A stretch of DNA of 64,000 nt from Ancylostoma caninum. Lineage: Eukaryota > Nematoda > Chromadorea > Rhabditida > Ancylostomatidae. The DNA lies in contig JBAJFG010000188.1 in NCBI GenBank assembly GCA_037903475.1, forward strand, positions 1,501,501 to 1,565,500. Reading direction: 5' to 3'. Within the stretch, counting starts at the first letter, position 1. Every line of letters starts with the position of its first letter. The translations under genes were made by a program, and so were the position numbers. Under the pieces are notes generated by a model, which worked only from the letters and a program-made list of their open reading frames with translations, did not search any database and was not told the DNA's origin. Shown piece by piece: positions 38,801 to 53,800 of this stretch.

Positions 38801-41800
38801 TTCAAACCTACTTGAGCAGAAACATTTTGTTATCCTACGCTGAGCATGAGGAGAAATAGGCACGTAGTGAACTGCAGTGGTTTATTTGTTTATTCATTCA
38901 TTTAAAATACACGACAAGGTGTGCCATTTGTATACAAGTCTGATAATCAGTAATGCGGGACAGAAACAAGAAAAAGGTTAAAGAAACAAAAAAATGCTCC
39001 CAACTTTCAAGGCTACAACACAGATCTTACGGACACAAAGAATCAAATCAAACGGTTTTAGGAATAGTGTAAATTTTAAAGGCAGCAGGAGCTGAAATCC
39101 TCGACTCCGAGCTGAGCTGTGGGTGGTGAAGTAGAGACTTGGCACATCATAAATGTGAAACGAACACAGACAATGATGGCTTACCTACAGAGAAAATGGA
39201 ACATTCGTCGCGAATACGCCTGGCCGTGTGCGTGCGCGGACGAGTTTTTCCCGGCGCGAAAGCCATTGCGACGCGTGGTTTTGGCCGAGTCCCGCCATGA
39301 AACCCTGTGAGTTGAATGCATTCCTTTTTCCCTTTGCGCCAAACACGCACCGCAATGGCTTTTTGCGCCGGGGAAAACTCGTCCGCACGCGAACACGGCC
39401 AGGCGTGTTCGCGACGAATGTTCCATTTTCTCTGCAGATAGGCCATAATTGTCTGTGTTCGTTTCACATTTATGATGTGCTGAGTCTGTACTTCACCACA
39501 CACAGCTCAGCTCGGAGTCGAGGATTTCAGCTCCTGCTGCCTTTAAACAGCCCGTGGGAAAGAAGTGCGAATAGGACATTTTTTCTCAGCATTTCAAAAA
39601 ATAGCAACAGAGTTAGATCTAGGAATAACAGGTCTATAAATAAGCAAGCCTTCAATTTGCAGCAACACTTAAATTTCAGTGCAAGAGCTTGTAGGACCAT
39701 AGTCACGACCCGAGAACGCAACTGGTAAGGCCATTCAGGGGCGGTCGCCTACGCAACTCTTTGATCTAAATACGAACCCCAGGTGTAACTAACCTTTATG
39801 TTCTTCGCTATATCAGACCCACTTTGCGAACTGAATATTTGCCAATTTGACAAGCTGGTCCTAGGAGTGGAATGTTAGGGCAGCGAACCTCTGGTGTCCG
39901 AAAATTCATACTTAGTTTAAACAATTCTGACCGCTTGGGTTGTTGCATTCCCCACTATCAATCACCTGTTGAAGCGGTTACCTTCATATATGGGTCTTTA
40001 GCGTTTTAACACAACTAGTACTAGTGTTTCCTGCACACGTGCTCTCGCTTAAAGTTAATACGCTTTCTTTAAACTGATCATAAATGTGATTCTCGTACAA
40101 TTGACCGAACGGCAGCGAGTAGGTAACAAGATGACTTTACACGCGTTCTCCTTTTTCTATGTCAGTTTTCCAGTTTCTGTTTTGGCGCGCTCGAAAATGC
40201 TCCAAGTAAAATAATCTCGAACTAAAATAAATAAATGAATGCTCCACAAATAAAGGCTGATTTATTCCTTGTTCATAACCCTGCTCCAAAGCTAAGGCGC
40301 ATATGACGTGATAAACGTCATGAAGCTGTCAGCAGCGCCTGTGCAGAAATAATCCAGGTGTATCCAAACTGTGCGAGCTGCTTCCTTGAGCTCTCTTCTG
40401 CTCTGCTAAAGGTGCTAATACGGCTCAATTCGTCAGCGAGAAGGAGTTTATGTTGAGGCAAAATATGCTAAGCGCCTAAGCCATCTGAATGATTCAGCAG
40501 TTTTCCGCATCCCGTTTTAAATTTGGTTGATCCGTTGCCATTTTTGGAAATACATATAAGTAGTTCCTTGATCCCCAATATCCGCAATGTGTGGGATATT
40601 TTGGTGCCTCTGCTGCAAAGTGGGGTTCCTCACTCTATTGAATATACAGTCATCGGCGTAGAATCTCCAGTTAGTTAATTGTAACCAAAAACTGTGAAAA
40701 TTTTAGCGTCTGACCCCAATTAGTGGGCGGGGCCAAGGTAATTAACGAATTTGTTGAATTATTTGCCGACAGCTGCTGGAAATCCGAGGCGATTAGTGTG
40801 TGAGCATGAACAGGACATTGTATAAGACCCGGTAGTTCTTTTTCCTCTCGAAATGAATCATTTTATAGTGAGTTAAAATCCCCCAAATCTCGAGGACGCG
40901 AATCCCGCGAAATTTTTCAGATTCTACGGCGACATTACTGTGTTATAGTGCCCTGATGCAACACTGGAAAGCCGGGTAGTCCCGTACCCACAATTATGAT
41001 TATTTGATTATAGACAAAGTCACTTATGGGTAGGCTTGTTGGTTTTCGCCGAATGAAGGGGAAGTTGAGTGCGTTCACACGTTTTCCATGGGTAATCGTA
41101 ATGAAGCATCTGTGCCTGGACCTTCACAATGCCCATCAGGGACTGCGTGTTGTGGAGAAGAAGCACATTCATCTACTTTATATATTTATATGGTCATCCC
41201 TCACTACTGATGAGTTCCGAGAAAGTATTCTCTATAGCTGGTCTCCGTATAATGGCAAGAACGAAATGGAAATTACCAATGCTGTTCAATTTTTTGTAAT
41301 TATGTGGCTAACGCAATACCAAATCGTATAACCGTCCAAAGAAAAAAGGGAGAGCGCGCGGATGTTTTCCATAGTAATTCAAAGAAGCAACTATACTGAA
41401 CATTTTAAGTTTTGCAAGACAAAAAACACTGGTAGGAATAAAACCTGGTAGAGAAGCAAAGGCAGAGATATTAGGTTGGTGCGAAAATAATGCGCGTTTT
41501 CATGCCTTTGGTTCCGAACCTCATAACTCCTTTCAAAATTGATCTTTTTCAAAAGGCTTAAAACTGTTGCAATCCGCAAATCGTTAGCAATAAGATAGAT
41601 GTTCTCCGACTACCGTGCAATTCTGCCAGGACCTTCTAAAATCGCCGAAGTTCCAGAGGACAATTTTGGTATCACTTTAGTCTTCGAGAAAATTCTCCCG
41701 GAAGAAGTCGTCCAGGTTCTCGGGGAAGTGGTAGTCGGTGAGCGAGAAGCTTGCTGATTATCATGTAGAAGTGCGAGCTTCCTAGCCCAGTTGCTCCAGC

Positions 41801-44800
41801 TAGTGGAGCATGTGTCGTGCAAGGTGTGCCTAGACGGTGCTGTGTAGGAATGGGGAATTCATTTTATTGAGCAACGCTGGGCTCACACAGTAAAGTTTCT
41901 ATTTTATTTCATTTACATCTTGAGACTACTTCCCAGATGGGAAGGAATCAACGAGCTGCAGTGAGCAATTTGTGCAGCAGATTACCGCAAAGTCGCCGTG
42001 ACTTTATTTTGGTGTTGCTTCGGTTTCTGGAAGTGTTTCGGTGCATCTTCCTCGTCCAACTGTTAAGCAAGGCACCTCATTTTGTCGAAGAGGGTCTATA
42101 CTTCATATTTTATTGCTAATCGGCCCACTGTTTGGTCGCAATTCTTTCACTACAAAGGCGCGAAGCAGACCTTTCAACGAGGATCAATGTGGTATTCGTT
42201 CAGTATGCGCGACATCAACTCGTCTAGCTTTTTCATCCTCCCATTTTCACTGAAGAGAGGGATGGTTTGACAACAATTACCGGCGATGTTCTAGGAAACC
42301 AAATATGTTGTTTTGGATGGGCGCTTTTTGATAATTGACATCAGATGGGGATCGCAAACCCCAGTAAGACCTATGCGTCACTCCTTACTTTCGAGGCAAG
42401 GCACACCAAGCCGAAAAATCCGGAACCAGCTCGACGGAGTGCATTCGCTCACACTCCCTTCGCCAAAACTATGGCGATATTCCGAGCGATTCCTGCTGCG
42501 ATGCCGTCGAGTATCAGCTCGCTGAAGTGAATTTGGCAAAAAACTTGTTTCGGCGCCTTTCGTTCCACAACTAAAAATTCACCAAAAACATGAAGTTCGC
42601 TCAAAATGCATGAGATGTTTCGAAAGGCCATGAAATTTGCTACCAAAGCATATGCAACCTCTCATACCGATGACAAGAAACACCGGAATTTTTCTGCAGC
42701 GAAGATGAAGCAACGAAAAACGCGCATTATTTTTGCACCAACCTAATATCTAGCTAGAACTCCTGTCGACAATTTCGACCATAAAAAACATTATTTGTTT
42801 TTGTTTGTATGATATTTGATACGTAATAACATATCTTGTATGCATGTTTCAAAATTGCATGCATTGCATTGCATATGTGAGCATTTTGCTGAATCTCGTT
42901 ATTTGCTTGACGGTTAGGTTCTGAGGAATAAAATACTTAGCTGGACGAAGCCACTTCATTGCGCTTTGGTTATTGTATTTCTACACTTTCTCCCTGAGAA
43001 ATAGCATCCACCATACCTTCCGTACCTGAATTCTATAAAAACATTCCTGGGTTCGGATGTCATGTCTCGGCGAAACCCGGCTAGTCGACCAAATTTCACA
43101 TTCTGTGTCTCTTAGCATTACGTATTCTATGTACCAGCACAAAAACGCTAAAAGTTGTTGGATTTCTTGGTGTTATATGAATCCTAGCCCTGGACTTCGA
43201 AAGACGGGGAACTCACGTGCAGCACTGAAATCACACTGAACCTGGAATCGAGGCTTTCTTTTCTAGCATTTGAAGGCTTGGACAAGAGTAGCCACAAGTC
43301 CCACCACGAGAATGTAACCTGGTGCGTTGTTTAGTCGCTATCCCATATCAGCAGATTATGGTCGTAGCCTTCACTGCAGTATAGCCATAGGTTCTACTCA
43401 CATCTGCGACCCACTAACATCAGAGAGCTAGAAGCAGGATCTATCCTAAAAGTGAAAATTACCACCAATTTTCGGGAAAAATCCATACTTGAAGACTCGT
43501 AGTAACTACCATTCTACCATCAGGAAGTGTATTTGCGACCATTTTTTACCACTGAGGTGACCATTTGCACATGATCAATGGTATTAAGGTAAACAACGTC
43601 CTCTCCATTGGGAGAAAAATCTCGTTTCGATAGGGAACTATCAAGTCCTCAAGCATGGAACGTTGGATTTTTTTAAGTGATCAGTCTGACAATTGACAAT
43701 ATTTCTTATGACATGACATTCGACAATACTGAGGTTTTACATAACCACTTCCTCTTTTTCTCTCATTGGACAGATCCATCCTCCTTCTTTCAAGATCACT
43801 TCCTTAGTTTTCAACGTTGGGTTTCAAATTTTTGTTGGAGCGCGAGCGCAATTTTCGTGGAACCATGGAATTCCACGTGATCGCGTCATTCTCGACTATG
43901 CACCCTATCACGGAGCCAGAAAAGCGAGGACGACTCCAAATACCAGAAATAGCATCAACACCTTGAGGAGTCACGACTGAAAGGTCCGCTTCAATAAATG
44001 GAACTTTCGAAGCATTATTGGGCTGGTCACTGACTTTGAGGTCACGACGAAAGATGAGTCACCGCATCATTGTATGGTTTCCAAAAAAAAAACAAGACGA
44101 GACCATTGGGACTATCGCCGACACGATAGACCAACTCGTCTCGGTAGCCCAAAGGCTCATCAAACACAATTACAAACATCGGGGGAAGAGCTAAGGTAAG
44201 GAGTGGCTAGTAAATAGCCGAATCATCGACGGTTTGAAATTTCGTTCTGGTGGTGAAAATCTGCAAACTGAGCCTTGTGGTAGAGCTGGACAGCGATGGG
44301 CTGAGAGCTGCAGCAGAAGCGAATGGATCTCATTCTACGCATGAACGCAACGTGAACTCAACAAGGTTTGACGTTGCTATCCCAACAATTTGGGGATATT
44401 CCGGATATTCCAGAAAATTCGGCAGTGCCAAATGGCTCGATGAATAGTTTTCCCCTACTTTAACCCTCGAAATGAGGACTTCTTTGCAACCACATTTTGC
44501 AAAACAATGTCGCTTGAACCGCAGGAGCAGGGCCGGGAATACACATGCCATTCGTCGTTGTCGCCAAATCTTGCTCGATTTTCGCAATGCTGTACGGATA
44601 GTTCAGAACACTAATTTGTTTTTTTTAAATCTTTTTTTCTCTCGAAATCAAAGGTTCCGTACTTGGCGATATACTTTGATAAATTTCCGGCAGGAATGGA
44701 CAACATAATACGTCGAGTACAAGGCCTGAAAGCATCGCCTCCCAGTTTCTTTCATCTTGCCCTCAATTTCTCTTCAGGCTTTCCTCCTCTTTCTTATATC

Positions 44801-47800
44801 TCCGTTTTCGTTGTTTTGATTGTTTTTGCGAGGGTTTGACAGTTTTCTTATCGTCTGCATCTCTACTCATCGATCTTGCCAATTTGACTCTATAATACTT
44901 ATTTCATTATTTTTTTCTGACTTCGCACTGTTGTCGGCTTGTTTATGATTTGCGCTGGCTGAAAGTCCTGGCTAGTCCACTGAAGAAGTTTTCGTACTCG
45001 TCAACATCATGGTTTGAGCCAGGAACATCTCTTTCTAGCCTGTTTTCTATGGTTTGAGATCGGGTTTCCGTTATGATTGCGTTTTTTTTTTTCTTCGATG
45101 ATTCACGTACTTCACCTTAGCCGATTCTGTCTATCCTTCTCATGTTAGATCTTTCTCCAGGCCTTCATACATCCACTTTAAACTTCCTCCTAGTCGAATG
45201 AATCATCCTCGTTTCTCAGTACGTCTCCGTGTCAACGTAGTCACTCCTCCCGCATCTTAAGTGAGGAAATTGTACTTGAGATACGTGAATAATTTGTCCA
45301 GCTTTCAATTTCACGAGCAGCTGTGCGATGCGTTCAGAATGACAAAAACATCTGCACTGCTGAATAAGCGATTAGTGGACATAAAAACATACTTTGTCTG
45401 TAGTCCTTCTAGAGTCTTCGTAGTGATATGGAAAGTAGCAGCTTTAAAAATCTATTTAACTTCCAGCACAAGTCCTTGTCACAGATAGCCCATAATCGTG
45501 AAGTTAATGCCTTGGAGCTTTGAAATCACTCAACTAGTTATGGACTATTCTAACTCAAGCGAGCTGCATAGGTCTAACTGTCTTCAACGTCATCACCACC
45601 TATTTGCGATCCAGTGGGGTGACGGCAGAGCAACAAATCGCTAAAAGAGAGGATCCATGCGCCCAGGATTGTCCCAAACGCCAAGACTTCTCTCAGCTTC
45701 ACTCGCCTACGGTGCGAATGCTCTGTACCTACTCTGATAACTGTGCAGGACGAACGCAGACCAAACAGCGTAATGGTTCGGGTAGAAACCCTAGCAGCAA
45801 CGGTTGCCAGTTGCTGCCATCCTCCCCTCGATTGCTGCTCAATCTGTCGGCTCTTTAGCAGCAGTTGACGAGGGACGGCAGCAATCAAGGAGAGGATGGC
45901 AGCAACTGGCAAGCGTTGCTGCTAGGATTTCTACCCGAACCATTACGCCGTTCGGGCTGCGTTCGTGCTGCACAGTTATCAGAGTAAGTCGACGTTCTGG
46001 CCATCGAATGGAACCACAGGTCCTGCGCCTTCTATTATCACATATTCTAGGGGATAACCATCGTTGGTTTGCGTGGTTGAAGTTTCACGAATCCTGTCTA
46101 GGAAACCCCAGCGCTGCAATGTGAAGCAGAGGAGTCATAAGCCTATGGGCCGCATGTATAATTGAGATTACCCAGGGTAAACTTGTGAGTACCACACAAA
46201 TTTGTCCATCGCAAATGCGGGCGCCAATACTTTTACCTTGGGTAATCTCCTTGATGCAATCAGGGGCCGCATGCATCATTCAGATTATCCATGGTAAGCG
46301 TGTTAGCACCATTCAAATTTACCAACTATCAACAAGAGCGTCAAGACATTTACCCTGGGTAATCCTAGTGATGCATTCGAGCCCAGGCTCAAAAGGTGCC
46401 GCCACAACGTGTGCGCATTCTCGAACTTTGAGGAGAATAAGCCAACAAAGTTACCCAGAAACCCTTTATTTATCATAGATGTTCCCCAGGTGCTGTAGAC
46501 TACCAGCAAACTGTGCTTTTGTGGGAAAGAACGGAAACGATTGATTTCTTCATGTGCTACTTACCGGGTGGTAAACCTTCGATGCAGAGCTGGACATTAT
46601 ATCGAGCCAGAGTTCATGACCTCTCATGACAAAGAGCTCAGAAGGGACGTACAAGGCGCTGGGGCTTGTTCATCAATCGAGAACGAGCTGCTATGAAGTG
46701 CAAGTCGAACTCATCTACGACGAATTGTTAGGCCTTTTTTTCGGTACCAGCATATTCCCTAGCACTACGAGCAGATGCAAAAATTGCATTATAAACTCTT
46801 GATCCAATCAAAGTGTCGGGTGGAGTTGGCGGAATTTAATACGCAGCTCGGTTTGTTACTAAGAAATGGAAGGCTCTCAAATAAGTACATGCCTGCGCTA
46901 TGCAGCTGTGGGGCAAATGAACTCATTGAAGACTAAAAGTTCCACTTAGCTGAGAACATCACGTCTCAGATGATCGTCTAATTCATGAAAACATCACTTC
47001 GTTTTACTGTTTTCCATTGTTATTGTTGTTGAACACACAGAAAAAAAACAGCACCTGTGGACGACGGCTATTTTGAACACTCGTGTTGACGCAACCTCCG
47101 GTATACTGCCATGTTTATGTTTACACTCTTGTTTGTTCTGTAAATTTGTGTGGAAGCCTATGAATACATACGAGAAATGACGTGGTAGCACGTGTAGCAA
47201 CATATGAAGAGATCTTGTGATGCGCTCTTTGAATTCGGGACATTGTGGCAGGGGGAGAGCTATGAGAATAAAATTCATTCAATTGTTCATTGTTTTTATG
47301 TATGCACTCTAAAATTTGCTATATTTTGAAGTTTGAGAAATTGTGCTTCTAAATTCACGCTTAAAAGAAAGACCCCCACCCATTCCAAAAGTAGAGCTCA
47401 ATAGTCTATTAAATTAATGGGCTGGACCAGTTCGCGCTAGTAGCAGCACAGAATCAAAAAATGAAAGGTGCTACCAAGGAAATCTGCGGATGCGCAGACA
47501 GTTAGAGAACAAGAATGCACATTGTGCGACGCGTGCGAGCGGATCTTACGCATTGAAATCTGCACTTAATGCGCTCATACTATTAGGTTGATCAAAAGAA
47601 ATGGCATTTTTTCATGTTGACTCTATTTTCCTTCGTAACTTTGGCGAACGATAATTTCGGATTACCATAATTGTGATTTAATAATTAGTGGCGACCATTG
47701 CTTATCGTATGGGCAGGTCCCTGACGCCGTACGTCTATATCTGCGAGACGAAGAACAACAAGAACCTCGTTTTCATATCGTCATGTTTGGCGAATTTCTC

Positions 47801-50800
47801 CTTCCAGAATAATAGTCTTTAGAGCAGGGAAAAACGGTAGAAATAGTACAATTTTCTTGAAGAATAGGATGGCTACACAAAGTCTTCCATTTACATTATC
47901 AAACCTCAAGTCAACTCTTAGAAGCAAATTTTGGTCGAAATCTGGGTTGCAGAATTTGAGCTTTTAAGCGTCTCGAGCATTTTTTTGTGAAGCAGACAGT
48001 TCGCGACTCTTTGAGGCGAATATAGCAAGGTGATGCTAAAGGTGTACTTTCTGAAAAGCAGGTTGGAGAGGATCACCCAGCAAGATTGCTGGAAATGGCA
48101 AGGAAAATGCTTCAAAAAGTTCTCATCTGCATTTCTTCAACAGCGACGCCGTTGCTCCAGAGCTCACATATGGAGTAATTACTGACATTATGACGTAATA
48201 TAGAGAAGATCTTTTGGACTTTGTAGCTTGTAGTGTGATAGAAAAATCAAACAAAACTGAAAAATTGAGAAGAGGTTTCTGGACATTTCCAATTATTTCA
48301 CGTCTGCTTACTGTAGGGGAAATCACTTACACTCACAGAATAAAAGAGCTTCCTTTGCTCTGTAAATATTTCACTACATCTACGTAGGTGTAATACTCCG
48401 TCTAAATGAAACTATCTTTTCTCGGAAAAAGGGGCACCATTCCTTTTGCATCACCCTAATACTTTATTCTTATTCTTTTTTTTTGCTGTTCTTTCCATTC
48501 CTTCCCTCAATTCATCACTGACGAGAGTCTAGCCAGAAAGCACATCGGTACTTGCCAATTTTTGTTTCACTTGTCGTTACCCTCGACATGTTACCCTACA
48601 TATTTGGTTTACCCTAGCCATAAAATAGTCCGGTGTTTTGTTTTCCAAAACCTGCTGACGAGCAGGAAAGCGCTACAGAATTATAGCAGGTTCTTTTCAT
48701 GTATCCATTGAAGAGAACGGTAAAGCATGTGAATTCTGACGAAGATGCCAGAACACTGAAGCCTTCTATAAAGGTGCTCCCAACAACAAGATAAATACAA
48801 AGAACAACAAATGAAAAGATCTGTGGAATTGTTGTTGTGCATTTTTTTTGCTGAGAAAAATTTCGATTCATTTCCTTTGATGTGAGATTGCGCACCTTCC
48901 AGCGATACAGTGGCGTGAGTCTTATTGAGGGCAATTCCGAGCCTTGGATGCACCATTAGAAAGTATGGGCAAACTTATACCCATGGATGTGGTTGTCCAT
49001 GGATAACAGCTGAGCACAGACAACATGGGTAAGCATACTGATGGGTGCAGAATAAGAGGTAGATTTGAATACCCTCCATGGTGCATCCGGACCGAGGTAA
49101 ATTCAACGCTCTGGAGTTTTGATTCTTGCTGTTTAATAGTGAGAATATTGAGGAGTAAATGAATTAGAATAAGTAAATGAACGGTTAGATATAGTCCGTT
49201 TCAAAAATGACGATAGCTGAGTATTTACGCCTATGATCAACACTTCTCGCCTGCCTCTCCGAATAGCACACTATTTCTCGCGTTTAGTCTTTCTCTAAAT
49301 TCCGCACGACTATGTACCCTGTGTGAAGCACACTGAGCAGCTTAGGCAAAATGAAAGCAAGCTACTCTGCAATAAAAATTTTCTGTGTTTACTGCCTTAA
49401 TTCTCGTTATACGTCCTACGGTAAGAATTTGCACCCATTCATGCACGCACTGGTTTTTCGAAGATTCACACGCTTGCTCATTAATATTCCTTTATAATCA
49501 TCTTGGATTCGTTTTTCAATGGCTAGTTGCTAGCAGTTCCTAAGCTGATGTATGGACTTCTATGGACTTCAAGCACTTCTTTTCTGCTTCTTCTTTGTTC
49601 TTTATTTTCTCTCAAACAAAAACATCCTCATGTAGTATGCTTGGTTGTGTGCCAGAAATTTGCTTACTTATTTATGTGGTCAACAGATAGTTGTCGTCTC
49701 CAAAACAACAGGCCGTTTTGTTTTGTTTTTGCCGATAATGTCCAGTTTGCAAAACGGGTGTTTGGCACCCTCAGGCCTAGCTAATATGACTGTTTACCAC
49801 GAGGTAGGGTACAGGTACGACGGGTCGCCATCACATTGCAAATGTATGGCTAACCGAAAATAGGCTCAATGACGAATAGCTTTGTTTGATGAATAGCATC
49901 CGCTGTTGTACACAAATTCAATATACACATACATTACAGAGTAGGATACTACATATTGTGCATAAATTTGATTATCGTGGTCGTCTTCAGAATGCACTAT
50001 GGTTTGGTGCCGCAACGAGACGAGTCGACTCTATTGCCTCTGAAGAGATTTTGGCAACGCGGTGCACGGGGAGCGACGTCAATCAGGGACGAGGCAAGAC
50101 ACTTTGATTTTTAAAAGAGAACATCTGCGTCAGAACAACAGCTTCAGCTACACTGTGAACAGTGTCTGGATTATTTATTTTATTTAATTTTGTTGAATGC
50201 ACCAATTGTGCTCCACCAAGACATGCTATACGAGATCCACAATTAGATAAATGAACTGGATTACATCGGAAATATGTCATCAACACAATCGTTACACTAG
50301 AAGCGAATATATCATCTCAACCAAACACCACCGAATGTGTCTAATTATTATATATGTTTAGGTGTTGCATCCTTGAATGCAACAATAAAACCTATTACTA
50401 TTGTAACAATAAAACCTATTAATTAACCTATTATTATTGTCGGCTTGCACTCTTGTCCTGAACATTGCGAATGAAAATGGCTCGTGGAGAACCGTGTCTA
50501 ACCCAGTGTCTCTCGCTTTTTTCCTTTCTGAAATGTGTTGTCAGTTTCTACCACATCTGAGGGCACTTACCACTTTAGACTACTCATTGTCATCGTTATC
50601 AGCATCGTGAGTAGGCGGCGATAACCGGTGCCTAATCGCAAATGAGCTGCATTACTGCGTAGTTCTGGCATAGTAATAGAAATTTGCCACGGCTGAGTTT
50701 TCGTTCTGAACAGAACGACTCCAGAATACGCACATCCATGGCAGTAAGATGGGTTGAAGAGAATAATACAATAAAGTTCCCAGAGAGTGACCACGGGTGT

Positions 50801-53800
50801 ATTGGGTTCTCTCGTCCGCAAACATACGGTCATCTTTTTGACTTCAGCTTATTCAGGTCCTTAAATGAAATAACAAGAATTTTTTTGGGTAATTGCATCA
50901 TTCCACATCATGCAAATATTGCTCTGTGTGCTGCTTGCTAATCAAGTGATACTGTGAGCACACTGAAACAACTTGTTAAATGAATAAATTGCGCTAATCG
51001 GCGCTAATCAATCCCTCTGGGAGGTCTTGCAATCGCAATGCAATGACCAGAAATCAGAAAGCTGACTATCTTTGCGGATGAGAAAACCCATGCAATGTTG
51101 TTATTCTGAAACTCTCCAGCACGTCTGAAAAGTTATTAGTGCAACTAGAATGCGTTGAGTACGAGCCATAGATACATAATTACTGGAAGGCTATCCATGT
51201 ATTCGAGACCGAGTGACTCATAAGATATATTCGAAATCGAGTGTTTAATTTCGATTATGTCGGAAATTTGAATGTTCGAGAAAAGAGACTGCTTTTTCGC
51301 TGAGTATTTTGATGCCCGAATCAGTTTCCAAAGTATTGTTTGGATTAATTGTTTAATGTCTAGGTTGAATTATAGTTATTAGGGCTATATCCGTACATGG
51401 CGTCGGACATTAGAACCAAGGTCAAACAAAATTATCGGAATGTCAACGAATTATCTCATTAGACGCTGTTTTCTTATAATTTTTTCCTTGCAGACATCTG
51501 GTCCCTGTTTAGGAAATTTCTGGTTTTTTTTTTACGAAAGGCGCATACATCTTGGTTTGAGTACATGTAAATTCAGCTCCAAGGAGTGTGCACATCTAGA
51601 AGAGCCCAGCTTGGGAAACATGACGACTTGCTTTTGAAGACCTAGTAAAGGAAACACAGAAATTAAGGTTTTTCACAAACGATGATGCCAATTTCATTGA
51701 ACCATTGACACATGACCATTTTCTGCTATTAGGCATGTGTTTAGGGATTGGAAAATCCTCACCTTCATGACAAAAACTGATTCAAATTGCTGTTCTATGT
51801 TTGAAATTTTAACCTAAGGTCAAGCATCACGAAGGACACTAGGCGAACGGGAAGGAAAAGTGCCTTATCTTTGTACGGTTTACGCAGAAGTTCTGTCTGC
51901 ATGACGTCCCATTTGCCACTTGGACGATGGCGGATAACACTGACTTGGTCGCGGTTTGCTTCCTTGTTCAGATGAAATATTTACCAAGCGGCACGCACAC
52001 GCCACAACGGCTCCTTTTGTGCTCGACTGCGTACTAGTAGATGTTAGGTTTTCTTTTGCGGGCTTTCTGTATCTCAATTACGTTAATTAAGCACCAACGA
52101 GCGCCTCTGCGAATTGCTCGAGAGGAGCAGGAACTGGTAGCCTGAACAGGGGTTTGTTCGCCACAGGATACAAGCTACCCATCCGCACTAACGCAGACAT
52201 TTACAGATGCTAGCAGCTCGGAACATGGTGTGTTTCTCAACGGAACCGAGGAGTACGCATACTTGAGTGGAGCTACGAGACCGTGAGTTAATGATTGAAG
52301 ATGAGAACAAATTTTGACCTGAAATATAATTAGGGGTTTGCAACTGGAAATGGAGGCCAGACGGGTAACTCTAGCCTACATCACAACTCATTGTCATATC
52401 TCACCTTGGAACAATATTTACAAACTCAAACTATTGTAGTAACGGATATTGCATCGGAGTGATATGTAAACTCATAACCATGAGTATTATAAGTAAGTAA
52501 GTATAGTATGAGCATTTTGAGCTGGAGTTGAGTATGGATAACTTCACGCATAGGTAGACATGTTCAATTGTACTAGATAACTATTCGGCTACGCCAGCAC
52601 GTTTACCAAAGGTAATATGATTGGAAGGATGGGTAGTATCTCACCTACAGTAGTCTCCGCAGCCAGTAGCAGATGGGTCGCCCGGGGCGACCCGGGGTCA
52701 CCCCTCTGCCTCCCTCTACTAAACACTGAATTAAAGAGGTTAATACTGAGAAAACGAACTGGAGTGGTGCAGCATATTTACAAGCTACTGATAAGAAAAG
52801 CCTCTCCATTAAAAGCAGCGGGGTACAACGGTTTTGAAAATTTGACGATGAAACGATTTTTCATATATTCACATTTTCACGGAGTCATTTCGACCGAACA
52901 AGACCAGTTGTCCAGAAATGCGCATGAACGTTGATCAGAGCAAAACGTGTCCTATCGAAATCCTCAATATGGAGAGATTCAACTAAATAGAAATATACGT
53001 TTTAAGAGAATGAACTGAGCATCAAGCTCTTTGAGGGCTGGACAAATTTTTTGTGATCAGTTTTACTGCGGATGTTGAACGAAAATAGCGATGAAATTGC
53101 TTATTATAGCATCGGTGCCAAGTGATGCGTCAAAATACAGTCTTCTCATGAAAGTTCATTAATTTAGAAAGCTTTCCAAAATGGGAAGGAAGGAGGGGGG
53201 GGGGGTGCAGTCCAAGCATGCACAAGCTCGTGACAGTCGTGTGGCAGCTGAAGCGAAATGTCAGCTCAAAATCAGGCCTCGAAAATTTGTCCAAATTGCA
53301 ACAATTTTGCGCAATGCTAACACGTAGCCACTGGTGAGTCCCAAAAGCTATGTGGGAAGAAAATATGAAATCCAAAGAAAGCAGCTGAGTGAAGAGATTA
53401 CAAAAACAATAAAGGAGGCATAACTCTTAAATTGATTCGGTGATCTTAACCCGATCACTACCTCTTATTGATCGTCATCTTACTCTACAGTCAAAGAATA
53501 ATTACTCTGAGTTAACACTTTGCGGCCTCTCCAATCCCGTATGTAAAAAGGAGATACCTGAAGGGTTGCCATGACCTTCACGGATGCTGATTAGTAGCCC
53601 TCGACATTACACTACTAGCCTCACAGGCCCTGCGGCAATATGCTTCTGGGAATGATACTTCAGTAGTTGGTATAAGGACTACTTCGCTTTTATGACTTCA
53701 CCAGTTCTCTTCGCTACTACCACACTTCGCTTTTATGACTTCACCAATTTTCTTCGAAGTCAGTTCACCCTTCCGATTCTAACCGGGAGCTTCTCGAATA

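Larger units (their letters stand above)
35338..52166. other. 16.8-kb agrin intron carrying a nested gene
   Basis: It begins GTTCGT after LG2 and ends CGCCACAG before the Ser/Thr linker, both phase 0. It contains the minus-strand secreted-precursor gene, six recognised elements and repeats. In 42747-45729 and 49091-52166 I see no supported feature. Confidence 0.7.

Noticed and set aside
39228..39728. 166-aa + frame and several mirror frames on the minus strand
   Set aside because: They lie on the arms of the 463-bp palindrome, so similar frames occur on both strands by symmetry.
52617..52934. 105-aa frame (and its 121-aa twin at 54198-54563) as protein genes
   Set aside because: They are mirror copies in the arms of a fold-back element and have no recognised domain, start context or splice signals.
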